Positions 36,414-45,173 of a stretch of 64,000 nucleotides of DNA are shown piece by piece. The notes beneath the pieces are model-generated. The model was not told the DNA's origin and did not search any database. It worked only from the letters and a program-made list of their open reading frames with translations. The position numbers and the translations under genes were made by a program. This DNA comes from Paenibacillus aestuarii (GTDB lineage Bacteria > Bacillota > Bacilli > Paenibacillales > NBRC-103111): the NCBI RefSeq assembly GCF_027789125.1, contig NZ_JAQFVF010000018.1:124001-188000 (forward strand), given 5' to 3'. The first letter of the stretch is position 1. Every line of letters starts with the position of its first letter.

Positions 36414-37074
36414 AAGTTGCTTTTCTCATCTGTTTGTTATATCGGTACTCCATGTACCATTGATAGAGCCATACGAATAAAGCAAACCAAAAACCGCTGG
36501 CGAAATAAGCGCCGATGACATCACTCGGGTAATGGACGCCCAAATAGATCCGGCTTATGCCAATCATGAGGATCATCCCGATACATATCAGGATGACTGC
36601 CGTTCTTCTAGGGCGTGTAGCCAGGTGCCGCCATAACAGAAAGGCAATCGAGGCGTAGAGGGAGAAGGCTTCCATGGAATGACCGCTCGGGAAACTAAAT
36701 CCTGTTGCCTCAATCAACCTATGAAGCGAAGGCCGCTCGCGTTGAAAAATAAGTTTGAGCATTAGATTCAGAGCCCCTGTACCCGCAATGATAATAAGGA
36801 AAAAGATGAGTTCGATCCGATGATGCAGGAAATAGTACAGCAGGAAAAAACAGCAAATCGAAATAACCGTTACGATTTGTGTAGAGCCGATGAATGTAAA
36901 AAATTTCATGACGTCTGTCAGTCCAGGCGATTCCAAACTCTGGATGCTGACAATGATACGGCTGTCAAACTCCGCCATCCAAGTCCGATTGATCATGGAG
37001 GCAAGTCCTGCAAAACAAAGGAATGCCAGCAGGCCAAGCATCAGTACTTTGGTTACTTTCAATTTGGCATACAT
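36412..37074 (-). CDS. PAP2 family membrane phosphatase
   Basis: 220 residues from ATG 37074 with GGAG seven bases upstream. Five to six membrane helices and the three PAP2 motifs: KLIFQRERPS, FSFPSGHSM, SRIYLGVHYPSD. Such YodM/PgpB-type enzymes dephosphorylate phosphatidylglycerophosphate, undecaprenyl pyrophosphate or phosphatidic acid. It lies next to the glycolipid genes, consistent with membrane lipid turnover, but the substrate cannot be told. Confidence 0.88.
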   Translation of the reverse strand: MYAKLKVTKVLMLGLLAFLCFAGLASMINRTWMAEFDSRIIVSIQSLESPGLTDVMKFFTFIGSTQIVTVISICCFFLLYYFLHHRIELIFFLIIIAGTGALNLMLKLIFQRERPSLHRLIEATGFSFPSGHSMEAFSLYASIAFLLWRHLATRPRRTAVILICIGMILMIGISRIYLGVHYPSDVIGAYFASGFWFALFVWLYQWYMEYRYNKQMRKAT

Positions 37075-37290
37075 AGGTTGTCTCCGAATTCGATGTATTT
37101 GCATATTATCCCATTGGATGCAGGTTCCTATGCGATTACTTCCATTAATATACTAGACAGTTAGGTACGCTTGCAAATAAATAGGCAGGATCGGAAGTTG
37201 CGTGCAGCCTTTTTCCCGAATAATAAAGAAGTAGCTACTTATACAGGGGAGTTGTCATGTCAACTTGCCCGAACCTATAGAGGTGATGAA

Positions 37291-38058
37291 ATGCCCGGTA
37301 AATTGGGTTTGCACAACTTTTACGCAAAAGACCGTCGTATTCGTCTCCATTTACCACCGACAACGGCATTCAATCGGCATTCTTTTTTCAAGTTCATGAA
37401 TCGCTACGCTTCGGTTTTCATCAAACCTAATATGTCACATATGGGAAAAGGGATTATTAAAGCTTGGTCAGAACAAAACAGGTATAAAGTTGTCAAGGTA
37501 AAAGGGGATACGCGGACATTCAAGCAACTTACGTCCACGTATCGTGCCATTCGAAAAATGACAACTAAAGATCAATATTTGATTCAAAAAACGATCCATT
37601 TGGCAACCTATCACTCAAGGCCTTATGACATCCGTGTGATGATGATGCGCAATGCGAGGAATGAATGGCAGTATGCTGGCATGTTGGCTAAAGTAGCTGG
37701 ACCCTCGAGTGTGATTACAAATGTAAACAGAGGCGGAGGCTTTGCGCTCCCGATTGAACGTGCCTTAGGGACTTCCTTGGGCCTTTCAAGTCGCGAAAAG
37801 CAAAAAGTGATGCGCCAATTGATCGATTTAAGCGATCGGATATGTAAACGATTCGATAGATATAAGTATTCGACGCAGATCGGGATTGATTTTGGCATTG
37901 ATGAGCATCGCCGAATATGGGTGATTGAAGTCAATTTTGACTATCCTTCACATGGATTGTTTAACAAACTAAAAGATAAAACGATGTACAGAAAGATAAA
38001 GAGCTTAAGGAAATCTTATTTGAGCTCCCGATATGCAAGGACGCGGATAAAAGGATAA
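37291..38058 (+). CDS. YheC/YheD family ATP-grasp protein
   Basis: 255 residues from ATG 37291 with AGAGGTG seven bases upstream; a TTG 40 codons earlier lacks a site and would add residues absent from the paralogue at 6366. Core motifs: VFIKPNMSHMGKGI, RPYDIRVMMMR, TQIGIDFGIDEHRRIWVIEVN and the FNKLKDKTMYRKI tail, nearly identical to the paralogue's end. Third family member in the window. ATP-grasp ligase-like protein associated with spores. Confidence 0.85.
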   Translation: MPGKLGLHNFYAKDRRIRLHLPPTTAFNRHSFFKFMNRYASVFIKPNMSHMGKGIIKAWSEQNRYKVVKVKGDTRTFKQLTSTYRAIRKMTTKDQYLIQKTIHLATYHSRPYDIRVMMMRNARNEWQYAGMLAKVAGPSSVITNVNRGGGFALPIERALGTSLGLSSREKQKVMRQLIDLSDRICKRFDRYKYSTQIGIDFGIDEHRRIWVIEVNFDYPSHGLFNKLKDKTMYRKIKSLRKSYLSSRYARTRIKG

Positions 38059-38093
38059 CAGAAAACTGATTTCCATGGCGTATATAAAAGATA

Positions 38094-38118
38094 AGGAGAC
38101 CCGTAGAGGTCTCCTTTT
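38094..38118 (+). terminator. Rho-independent terminator
   Basis: AAGGAGACC/GGTCTCCTT stem with a five-base loop and T-run after the YheC/D gene. Confidence 0.85.
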
Positions 38119-38129
38119 CACATTGCAAA

Positions 38130-38336
38130 TTAGATGGCTACAAACCGGATGATCTGAATGAGAAAAAGTCTGCGGAGGACAATAAATCCTCTATTGTTCA
38201 TAAAGCGGAGAATAATGAAGGTGCGGGTTCTAGACACGACACGACCATTAAACACGGTTGTTGTTCCATTGAGATTGCGGTAAACAATGCCATAGAAATG
38301 ATTAACGAGCAAAGTCAATCCTATCATTCCTTTCAT
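38130..38336 (-). CDS. Possible small basic protein
   Basis: 68 residues, very basic and hydrophobic (FIILRFMNNRGFIVLRRLFLIQIIRF). The start at 38336 has only a distant AGGAT. No family recognised. It may be a chance open frame in the 425-base gap between the YheC/D gene and the next small gene. Confidence 0.25.
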   Translation of the reverse strand: MKGMIGLTLLVNHFYGIVYRNLNGTTTVFNGRVVSRTRTFIILRFMNNRGFIVLRRLFLIQIIRFVAI

Positions 38337-38483
38337 TATGAGATGCTATATCCTATGCAATAGTCTCATAGATGCGAGGGCTGTTTTACTAGTCTTATTT
38401 TGAAAAAAAGCGATGTATGTTTTTCATGTTGTGGCTCATATTAATGAAGCTGATTCCATCATATCATCAAGGAGGGTTACGAA

Positions 38484-38606
38484 GTGTCTGATAAAACGAA
38501 AACGAAGATTACCAAATCGCAGCGAACCGTTGATAAGGAGTTGCAGTCCCGCAAATCGCCGGATCTATCCGCTCAGAAAAATCATTACGATCAGATCAAA
38601 GAATAG
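38484..38606 (+). CDS. Small hydrophilic protein, 40 residues
   Basis: GTG start at 38484 with an ideal AAGGAGG nine bases upstream, 40 codons, TAG at 38604, and a terminator 16 bases after the stop. The product (MSDKTKTKITKSQRT...) is rich in Lys, Ser, Asp and Gln, with no hydrophobic core, like many small spore or stress proteins. No family recognised; support is the site, the length and the terminator. Confidence 0.6.
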   Translation: MSDKTKTKITKSQRTVDKELQSRKSPDLSAQKNHYDQIKE

Positions 38607-38621
38607 TTAGACGTTAAAAAT

Positions 38622-38654
38622 GGCCTCTCACCGGAGACGGTAGGAGGTCTTTTT
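38622..38654 (+). terminator. Rho-independent terminator
   Basis: GGCCTC-TCA-CCG/CGG-TAG-GAGGTC stem and five T, after the 40-residue gene. Confidence 0.75.
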
Positions 38655-38773
38655 GTACATGTTCACAAAAATATTTATCTTTCTATCTTAACTAGAGGGC
38701 ATGTGCTAAAATTAGTAAAGCTATGATCATATGAGCGAAAGTATATATATGACCTTTCTGAAAGGGGCTCATC

Positions 38774-39958
38774 ATGCCAAAACTTGAATTCGCCAGAGCC
38801 AATCCTATCCCAGAGGCGTATTGGTTTCTGTTTGATCATTCGCCAGGTGGTATCTCTATTGCCACGGATCCGCTTTGCTCAACCATCATTCATAATAAAA
38901 AAGCTTCACGCATGCTGCGCATTCATGCCGGCGGAGCATTTTCTCATTCTTCGAAGGAACCGCCTAAAGTAAAGGTATACAAGGATGGCGTCGAGCTCTC
39001 GGCTGCGGAAATGCCGATACAAAGATCGGCTAGGTTACGAGATGAGGTCCAGAACGAAGTGCTGGAGTTTGTCTGGGAAGATGGTCATAAATCGATTTCC
39101 GTGTGGAATACGACGCCGATCTATGATGAATCAGGAGTTGTGCGAGGCGTTCTAGCCACTTCCGAAGATATCTCGCATTATGTGTTAAAAGAACGGGAAG
39201 CCCGCTTGGATAAAGAACATCTTGAGAGGGTTGTTAGGGAAAAAATTGAGGAACACGCCCGGCTGCGCAATGAAGTAGAAAGGCTTGACCGGTTAAGTTT
39301 AGTCGCACAGATGGCAGCTAGTATTAGCCATGAGGTGAGAAATCCGATTACAACGGTAAGAGGGTTCTTGCAGCTCATCATGCAGCGGAAAAGTTTTTTT
39401 AACTATCAAAAATATTATGATTTAATTATTAATGAATTAGATCGAGCCAATGAAATTATCGGTAATTTCTTATCTTTATCTAAGAACAACAATTCTATGG
39501 ATCGGGAAGAACAAGATTTACTGGCAACTTTTCATGCTGTACTCCCTTTATTGGAAGCGGATGCACTCATGATGGGCAAGAAGATGGTGTTTATGGAAAA
39601 GCAGGTTTCGAAGCTGTGGATGAACACGAAAGAAATTCAGCAAGTGCTCATTAACCTCGTCAGAAATGGCCTTGAGGCATCGCCAACTGGCGCTTGTGTC
39701 ACGGTTGAACTTTTTGAAGATCACCGTAGAGTAGGATTTTCAGTCAAAGACGAGGGCAGCGGCATTCCTGTGAGCATCGTGGAACAACTCGGCACCCCGT
39801 TCTTGACGACCAAAGCGAGCGGCACGGGGCTAGGATTATCGATCTGTTATGATATCGCCAGAAGACATCAAGCTGATATTAACGTGGAGACGGATAGCAG
39901 GGGATCCACCTTTATTTTCACCTTCCATAAAGAGCAGCATCATCCTGAGTTGACATAG
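38774..39958 (+). CDS. PAS-domain sporulation-type histidine kinase
   Basis: 394 residues, soluble, without membrane segments. PAS domain (about 15-135, WFLFDHSPGGISIATDP, TTPIYDESGVVRGVLATSEDIS), coiled-coil linker, then HisKA H-box SISHEVRNPITTVRGFLQL, N-box INLVRNGLEASP, G1 DEGSGIP, and G2 GTGLGLSICYDIARRHQ. The H-box type ISHEVRNPxTxxxGFLQL is shared by KinA to KinE, which feed the Spo0 phosphorelay. Start ATG 38774 has AAAGGGG. Orphan kinase, no regulator next to it. Confidence 0.88.
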   Translation: MPKLEFARANPIPEAYWFLFDHSPGGISIATDPLCSTIIHNKKASRMLRIHAGGAFSHSSKEPPKVKVYKDGVELSAAEMPIQRSARLRDEVQNEVLEFVWEDGHKSISVWNTTPIYDESGVVRGVLATSEDISHYVLKEREARLDKEHLERVVREKIEEHARLRNEVERLDRLSLVAQMAASISHEVRNPITTVRGFLQLIMQRKSFFNYQKYYDLIINELDRANEIIGNFLSLSKNNNSMDREEQDLLATFHAVLPLLEADALMMGKKMVFMEKQVSKLWMNTKEIQQVLINLVRNGLEASPTGACVTVELFEDHRRVGFSVKDEGSGIPVSIVEQLGTPFLTTKASGTGLGLSICYDIARRHQADINVETDSRGSTFIFTFHKEQHHPELT

Positions 39959-39985
39959 TGGTTTGTTGTAACTATAATGATTACA
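39950..39985 (+). promoter_or_regulatory. Consensus promoter and dyad of Rrf2 gene
   Basis: TTGACA (39950-39955), 17-base spacer, TATAAT (39973-39978): fully consensus. The dyad TGTAA-N9-TTACA (39967-39985) covers the -10 box, and its TTGTTGTAACTAT (39963-39975) recurs before the next gene at 40455. Confidence 0.8.
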
Positions 39986-39994
39986 TCGGTGGTG

Positions 39995-40417
39995 ATGCAG
40001 TTGAAACAGATCAGCACACGCTTTTCAATCGCCGTACATACGCTTTCTTTGATTGCGGTTACGCCCAACGAATGTACAGGGGATTATATAGCGGCAAGCG
40101 TGAATACGAATCCTGTGGTCATTCGCAGAATTATGGGAATGTTGAAGAAGGCAGGCCTGGTTGATGTGCGTCCTGGCGTGGGCGGCGCATCCTTATGCAG
40201 AGCGCCTGAAGATATTACACTTCTGGACGTTTATCGGGCTGTTAACGTCATTGAGGACAATCAGCTGTTCCGCGTCCATGAAGGTCCGAATGTGCTGTGC
40301 CCGGTCGGCCGGAACATTGAGAACGTGCTGCAAGCCGAGCTGAGTGAAGCGCAAGCCGCGATGGAGATGAGGTTAGCCCAGACGAATTTGGCCCAGCTCA
40401 AAGACAAATTTAGGTAA
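39995..40417 (+). CDS. Rrf2-family transcriptional regulator
   Basis: 140 residues from ATG 39995, preceded by GGTGG; the ATG at 39977 would lie inside the -10/operator and is unlikely. Rrf2 winged-helix protein of the YwnA type: ISTRFSIAVHTLSLIAV, SVNTNPVVIRRIMGMLKKAGLVDVRPGVGGASL, APEDITLLDVYRAV. The regular Cys spacing of iron-sulfur Rrf2 proteins (CymR/IscR/NsrR) is not seen, so it likely senses by another route. Sits before an NmrA-type reductase gene carrying the same operator motif. Confidence 0.88.
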   Translation: MQLKQISTRFSIAVHTLSLIAVTPNECTGDYIAASVNTNPVVIRRIMGMLKKAGLVDVRPGVGGASLCRAPEDITLLDVYRAVNVIEDNQLFRVHEGPNVLCPVGRNIENVLQAELSEAQAAMEMRLAQTNLAQLKDKFR

Positions 40418-40454
40418 ACAAAAGCTCTCTTTTGATGAGCTTTGTTTTATAAGC

Positions 40455-40494
40455 TTGTTGTAACTATGTTTGTTATAACTTTATGAATTACAAC
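40455..40494 (+). promoter_or_regulatory. Putative Rrf2 operator
   Basis: TTGTTGTAACTAT (identical 13-mer to 39963-39975), then palindromic GTTATAAC (40472-40479) and TTACAAC (40488-40494): a symmetric triple site before the NmrA-type gene. Confidence 0.65.
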
Positions 40495-40516
40495 CAAATT
40501 TTAGGAGGAAATCAAC

Positions 40517-41386
40517 ATGAAATTGTTAGTTACTGGCGCAGCAGGAAAATTAGGAACAAAAGTGGTCGAGACGTTGTTACAAACGGTACCTGCAAGCGAT
40601 TTGGCTGTCAGTGTGCGCACTCCGGAGAAAGCGGAAAGTTTCCGATCCCGCGGCGTGGAAGTGCGCCATGGCGATTTTGATCATCCGGCCACTTTGGATG
40701 CTGCATTTGCCGGTGTGGATCGCTTGCTGCTCATATCCGCGGATGGTGACAATGAAACGAGAGTTCGGCAGCATACGAATGCAGTAGAAGCCGCTGCGCG
40801 TGCCGGCGTTAAATTCATCGCTTATACGAGCCTTGCCGATGCGAGTGAGAGCACGATTTTTCTGGCTGAAGTGCATCGCATAACTGAAGAAGCTATTATT
40901 CAAACGGGCATCCCGTATTCATTCTTGCGTAACAACTGGTATTTGGAAAATGAAATCGGCGGTATTCAAGGTGTTATGGCCGGCGCACCATGGGTGACAT
41001 CGGCCGAGTCAGGCAAAGTAGGTTGGGCTTTGCAGCAAGAGTACGCCGAGGCGGCCGCAGCTGTCTTGACAGGGGAAGGCCACGAAAATTCGATTTATGA
41101 ATTGTCGGGGAAACTGTTGACGCAAGAGGAGCTGGCGTCAGCGATCGGTGCTGTTTTAAACAAGGAAGTTGCCGTCCACCAAGTCGATGATGCCGCTTAT
41201 TCGGAGATCATGAAGGGTGTGGGTATCCCTGAATTTGTCCTGCCAATCCTTATAGGCATTCAGCGAGGAATTCGGGAGGGTGCTTTGGAGGTTGAAAGCA
41301 ACGATTTTGAACGCCTGCTCGGTCGTCCGCTTACGTCGATCCATGAAGCTTTGGCGCAGATCGTGAAAGGCATCCGCGTCAACTAA
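40517..41386 (+). CDS. NmrA-like NAD(P)-dependent quinone reductase
   Basis: 289 residues, atypical SDR of the NmrA/QorB (YtfG) type: nucleotide-binding VTGAAGKLGTKV at the N-terminus, RHGDFDHPATLDAAFAGVDRLLLIS, FIAYTSLADAS, YSFLRNNWYLEN (QorB-like), and a helical C-terminal lid. QorB reduces quinones with NADPH. ATG follows TAGGAGG. The operator shared with the upstream Rrf2 gene implies repression by that regulator, similar to quinone or electrophile-responsive pairs in bacilli. Confidence 0.87.
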   Translation: MKLLVTGAAGKLGTKVVETLLQTVPASDLAVSVRTPEKAESFRSRGVEVRHGDFDHPATLDAAFAGVDRLLLISADGDNETRVRQHTNAVEAAARAGVKFIAYTSLADASESTIFLAEVHRITEEAIIQTGIPYSFLRNNWYLENEIGGIQGVMAGAPWVTSAESGKVGWALQQEYAEAAAAVLTGEGHENSIYELSGKLLTQEELASAIGAVLNKEVAVHQVDDAAYSEIMKGVGIPEFVLPILIGIQRGIREGALEVESNDFERLLGRPLTSIHEALAQIVKGIRVN

Positions 41387-41392
41387 ATCGGC

Positions 41393-41432
41393 AAGGCAGT
41401 CGGTTCACTACTTGACACCGGCTGCCTTTTCT
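41393..41432 (+). terminator. Rho-independent terminator
   Basis: AAGGCAGTCGGT/ACCGGCTGCCTT (one mismatch) with a 12-base loop and TTTT. Confidence 0.82.
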
Positions 41433-41591
41433 TTGTTCGCCATCTTGCCGTATAATTCCATTTATTTTGATAGAATAGTGGAACGCTAAGTAAAAAATCT
41501 TGAGCATCACGCGTGTGAAGTCGGCGCGTTAGGCGTAGACTATGTCTGCGCGTTACCGGCAAATTTTGAATGATAAAGGAGTTGCGATCAC

Positions 41592-42308
41592 ATGCTTCAT
41601 CAGCAAACAGCCATCATTACAGGTGCAGGCAAAGGAATCGGCTTAGCCGCAGCGCGGGCGTTAGCCAAAGAGGGCTTGCGTCTTGGTTTAATCGCCAGAA
41701 CGGCGGCTGACTTAGAGCGGCTACAGGGTCAGCTCAAAGCTGAATTCGGCGTTGATGTTTTCATCGCAGCTGCAGATGTTGCCAATCAAAGCGAAATTAC
41801 AGCTGCGGTTACTCAGCTTGTCCAACAGCTTGGAACGGTTGATATTTTGATTAACAATGCAGGGATGGGGACGTTTGCAAATTTGGTGGATATGGATCCT
41901 GAGCTGTGGCATCAGATCATCCAGGTTAACTTGATGGGTACGTACTACACAACTCGTGCTGTGCTGCCTTTAATGCTGGAGCGCAAGCAAGGGGATATCA
42001 TCAATGTGGCGTCAACGGCAGGGGAGCGAGGCTTCGCGACAGGCTCCGCTTATTGCGCATCCAAATTCGCCGTCATGGGCTTGACGGAAGCCCTCTTTCA
42101 CGAAGTCCGAAAGTCCAACATCCGCGTAACGGCATTGACACCGAGCACGGTGAATACAGAGCTTGCGGCCAAAGCAGGGCTGCCGATCGGTCCCGAAGAG
42201 CAAATGATGCAGCCTGAAGATGTCGCACAGCTGATGCTTGCCGCCTTAGCACTGCCAGCACGGGTCGTGCTGAAATCAGCCGGCATTTTGACGGCGAATC
42301 CAAAGTAA
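41592..42308 (+). CDS. Short-chain dehydrogenase/reductase
   Basis: 238 residues, classical SDR: TGAGKGIGLAAARAL cofactor motif, NNAGMG, catalytic Ser and YxxxK in STAGERGFATGSAYCASKFA, LTPSTVNTELAAKAG. Closest in form to FabG-like 3-ketoacyl reductases and to Bacillus SDRs such as YgfF or YdaD relatives; the substrate is unknown. Start ATG 41592 has AAAGGAG. The 200 bases upstream hold GCGCGTTA repeats around an AT-rich block, but no defined regulator site. Confidence 0.85.
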   Translation: MLHQQTAIITGAGKGIGLAAARALAKEGLRLGLIARTAADLERLQGQLKAEFGVDVFIAAADVANQSEITAAVTQLVQQLGTVDILINNAGMGTFANLVDMDPELWHQIIQVNLMGTYYTTRAVLPLMLERKQGDIINVASTAGERGFATGSAYCASKFAVMGLTEALFHEVRKSNIRVTALTPSTVNTELAAKAGLPIGPEEQMMQPEDVAQLMLAALALPARVVLKSAGILTANPK

Positions 42309-42323
42309 AACATCTTGTTATCG

Positions 42324-42351
42324 AAGTCCGCGTGATATCGCGGGCTTTTTT
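42324..42351 (+). terminator. Rho-independent terminator
   Basis: AAGTCCGCG/CGCGGGCTT stem, six-base loop, T-run. Confidence 0.8.
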
Positions 42352-42516
42352 AATTAGACGACATTCGTGCCATCGATGAAAACCGGATCGCTTACCGTTC
42401 CATCCATCTTCGAATGGGTGATCGACGTCACTGTAATGGAAGGGGTCTACAGATAGGGTTGTTTAAACTTTGTTCAGATGGATGATAATGGTGTATACGA
42501 TACGTAGGTGTGAGTT

Positions 42517-42806
42517 ATGCCAAACTTTGCGCCATATTTGCTCATTGCACTAGCTTCATTGCTGGTTTTCATAGGGATACTGTTCAAACATCGCGGTTAT
42601 GCCATTGTTTTGTTTCATCTGTCTTGGTTGTTGCATGGATATGCATTCTGAGTTTTCAATACTTGCTTTACAAAAAGGGACTTATGCTGCTATTCGTGCC
42701 CATTTGGCGCTTTGCAGCGGTCTATATCTGCTGCCTCGCACTGGTCAACTGGCTCATCATCATTGGCCTACGGGATTGTGTACAGTCAGGGAATGAGCAG
42801 ACATGA
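42517..42806 (+). pseudogene. Small membrane protein, probably frameshifted
   Basis: ATG 42517 behind GTAGGTGTGAG gives a membrane segment (APYLLIALASLLVFIGILF) and stops after 44 codons at 42651. In the frame two bases off, from about 42640, membrane-type coding continues (FQYLLYKKGLMLLFVPIWRFAAVYI, LVNWLIIIGL) to 42806. Together they would make a three-helix protein of ~95 residues. No homologue recognised; broken by frameshift or sequencing error near 42645, or just two chance frames. The next two genes also encode membrane proteins. Confidence 0.4.
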
Positions 42807-42873
42807 ACCGGAAAGCGGATGTGATCTGTGAATTGGTTTTTGTAAACTGTGAATGGGGAAGGTAGGCGTTTCC

Positions 42874-43344
42874 ATGTCTCTTGCTATATGTATATTGCTT
42901 ACTTGGGTAGTCATCATCATCTTATCCCTGATTCCTAAGAAGCTTTCTGAACTGGAGATGATCTTCCTTTATTTCTGCAATATTATCTTTGAAATTAGTG
43001 TATTTACAATCTTGCATTTAAATTTGCAAATCATTCAGGTAAGCAATGAAACAGAGAAGTCTTTTGCCGATCTTGTATTAAGAATAATAATGATTCCAAC
43101 GGTGATGATGATTTCGTCCAACGTGCTGTTATATGCTTGGGGATATCTCAAATGGATCCTTGCCGCGATGATGATCTTATCTTTTATCGGGGTGCAAAAA
43201 TTAATTGAAGCGCTCGGTATCCTGTCTACGACGAATTGGAATGTGGGATATACGGTAATCATGTTTAGTATTTATGTGGCTTTCTCCAGGTTGGCAGTGT
43301 GGTGGATTCAACGAGCAGGAAGGAAAGATGTTAAGTGGCAATGA
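42874..43344 (+). CDS. Small multi-spanning membrane protein
   Basis: 156 residues from ATG 42874, with GGTAGG seven bases upstream. About four to five membrane segments: ICILLTWVVIIILSLIP, IFLYFCNIIFEISVFTIL, PTVMMISSNVLLYAWGYL, and VGYTVIMFSIYVAFSRLAV. A hydrophilic RKDVKWQ tail. Overlaps the next gene by ten bases, so the two are co-translated. It resembles the CBO0543-type small membrane proteins of bacilli only loosely; function unknown. Confidence 0.6.
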   Translation: MSLAICILLTWVVIIILSLIPKKLSELEMIFLYFCNIIFEISVFTILHLNLQIIQVSNETEKSFADLVLRIIMIPTVMMISSNVLLYAWGYLKWILAAMMILSFIGVQKLIEALGILSTTNWNVGYTVIMFSIYVAFSRLAVWWIQRAGRKDVKWQ

Positions 43345-43844
43345 TCATTTACGATACGCAGTTTAACACCAATGAATGGTTCCTCCTGATAGGTCTAGCG
43401 ATCGGCATCTTCACGCTGTGGTTATTGCCCAAACGGTTCCCTGGACAAGTGACAAACGTATTTTTCCTTAGCGGTGTATTTAGCGGTTTCTTCTTCGATC
43501 ATACGCTCAGTGTTCAACCTGTCAGTTATTATGATGTCAACGATTCATCTCTATTTGAATTCATGGATTTTGTTTCTTACTGGATGTACGGTATATTCAG
43601 TTACCTGTTCTTTTATGTATTCGATCGATTGCGCGTGCAGCCGTCCAGGGTTCCCCTCTACGTACTCATTTGGTCGCTGGCCAGTTTAGGCTTTGAATGG
43701 CTCGGCGTGCAAATGGGCATTTACCACTATACCAACGGGTATCAAATATGGTACTCGCTGCCGATTTACTTAATCGTCGAAACACTCTGGTGCTTTTTGT
43801 ACGCCCGATGCCGCGGTACATGTATGCGAAGCATGTCAAGTTAG
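43335..43844 (+). CDS. CBO0543-like membrane protein
   Basis: 169 residues, GTG at 43335 or ATG 43341, behind AAGGAAAG, overlapping the upstream membrane protein gene. Five membrane segments; conserved-looking features are WMYGIFSYLFFYVFDR, WLGVQMGIYHYTNGYQIWYSLPIYLIVETLWCFLYAR, matching in style the CBO0543 family of clostridia and bacilli, of unknown function. A perfect terminator follows the stop. Confidence 0.6.
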   Translation: MAMIIYDTQFNTNEWFLLIGLAIGIFTLWLLPKRFPGQVTNVFFLSGVFSGFFFDHTLSVQPVSYYDVNDSSLFEFMDFVSYWMYGIFSYLFFYVFDRLRVQPSRVPLYVLIWSLASLGFEWLGVQMGIYHYTNGYQIWYSLPIYLIVETLWCFLYARCRGTCMRSMSS

Positions 43845-43848
43845 CGGT

Positions 43849-43883
43849 AATCCCTTCTTCTTGATGAAGAAAGGGATTTTTTT
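43849..43883 (+). terminator. Rho-independent terminator
   Basis: AATCCCTTCTTC/GAAGAAAGGGATT stem and seven T. Confidence 0.88.
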
Positions 43884-44054
43884 GTACCTCAAAATTTCGC
43901 AGAAGGGTGGACAGCGCATGATGCATAACCTGACAGTGCGTCAAAGTGATTTGTATTGAACACTGTTTTATTGTGGCTATAATCTCAACTCGACTAACAC
44001 GATGGGACAAATATGCTTTATAATGATACAAGATGAACGTACAAGGAGGCGCTT

Positions 44055-44971
44055 ATGTCGGAGGAATTCAAAATGAAAAAAGATGAGCTTGCTCAATTGA
44101 TTGAGCGCCATTCAGGTCGGGAAGGCTTATATGAAACCGCGATTCCATCCTTATTTCTTATTCATCATACGAATCGGACAGAGCCTGCCTACAGGGTGTA
44201 CAAGCCTTCCTTATGTTTCATTGCTCAAGGCCTCAAAGTGAACCTGCTGGCACAGGAACGATTCATGTATGGGCCTGCGGATTACCTGATTGCATCCATG
44301 AACTTGCCGGTCATTGGCCAAGTTATCGAAGCTTCACCGGAAGCCCCGTATTTAAGTTTCAAGCTTGAATTTTCGCAGCATCAAATCTTAGAGGTTATGA
44401 AGGACGTCGATATTCCGCACACTCAACAAGACAATGCCAAGCGAGCTATGTTTGTCGGCCAAATCGAACTCCCCATCCTTGATGCGATCTTGCGGTTAAC
44501 GCGGCTTCTGGACAGCCCACAGGACATTCCGTTTTTAGCGCCTATATATGTGAAGGAGGTGCTGTACAGAGTCCTACAAGGGCAATATGGCGAAGCGCTT
44601 GCACAAATCGCGATGGAAGGCAGCAGCACATATCGTATTAGGGAGGCAATCGAACATATTGTAGAGCATAGTGAGAAGCTTTGCGAATTGAGGAGTTAGC
44701 GGAAAAGGCTCGGATGAGCGTATCTTCGTTTCACAGATATTTTAAAGAAGTCACAGCCATGAGTCCCATCCAGTTCCAAAAACAGCTGCGTTTGCAGGCG
44801 GCACGACGTCTTTTACTCTCTGAATCCGCAGACGCTGCAGATGCCGCATTCCGGGTTGGGTATGAAAGTGCCTCGCAGTTCAGCCGAGAATATGCGCGTA
44901 TGTTTGGTTCCCCGCCAAGATCCGATATCAAGCGTTTAAAGGAAAAATATGATCACAGAATGAACATATAA
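44055..44971 (+). pseudogene. AraC-family regulator, frameshifted
   Basis: ATG 44055 behind a perfect AAGGAGG. The first ~208 residues are an AraC_N (PF06719-like) domain: ETAIPSLFLIHHTNRTEPAYRVYKPSLCFIAQGLK, PFLAPIYVKEVLYRVLQG, YRIREAIEHIVEH. Right after HSEK the frame closes; the expected continuation [25 protein letters not shown] and [17 protein letters not shown] (both HTH motifs) lies one frame away. Adding one base near 44679 (AAGCTTTG read as AAGCCTTTG) restores EKPLRIEEL, the common family junction. So a single-base deletion or sequencing error. The DNA-binding part cannot be made as it stands, unless from an internal TTG at 44681. Confidence 0.85.
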
Positions 44972-45074
44972 CCATCCATACAAAAAAACGACATGACTTG
45001 AGTTCTTGTCGAATGCCTCCTAACTATCATATAATAGTAAATATATTATTAATCTAAAAGGTAATAGCTGTTCG

Positions 45075-45143
45075 AGAAAAGGTGTTGACATGATCGTGCT
45101 CTGCGTGCTGTAGCGACTGAGCATAAGCGTCTACACTTTTTCT
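45075..45143 (+). ncRNA. Long leader stem-loop before mqo
   Basis: AGAAAAGGTGT-T-GAC (45075-45089) pairs with GTC-T-ACACTTTTTCT (45129-45143), allowing one G-U, with an inner stem GTGCTC/GAGCAT. It ends in TTTTTCT, 31 bases before the mqo start. It could be a leader RNA or attenuator; a protein-binding role is equally possible. Confidence 0.4.
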
Positions 45144-45173
45144 GCAAATCTAAGGGAATAAGGACGGTTTAAC

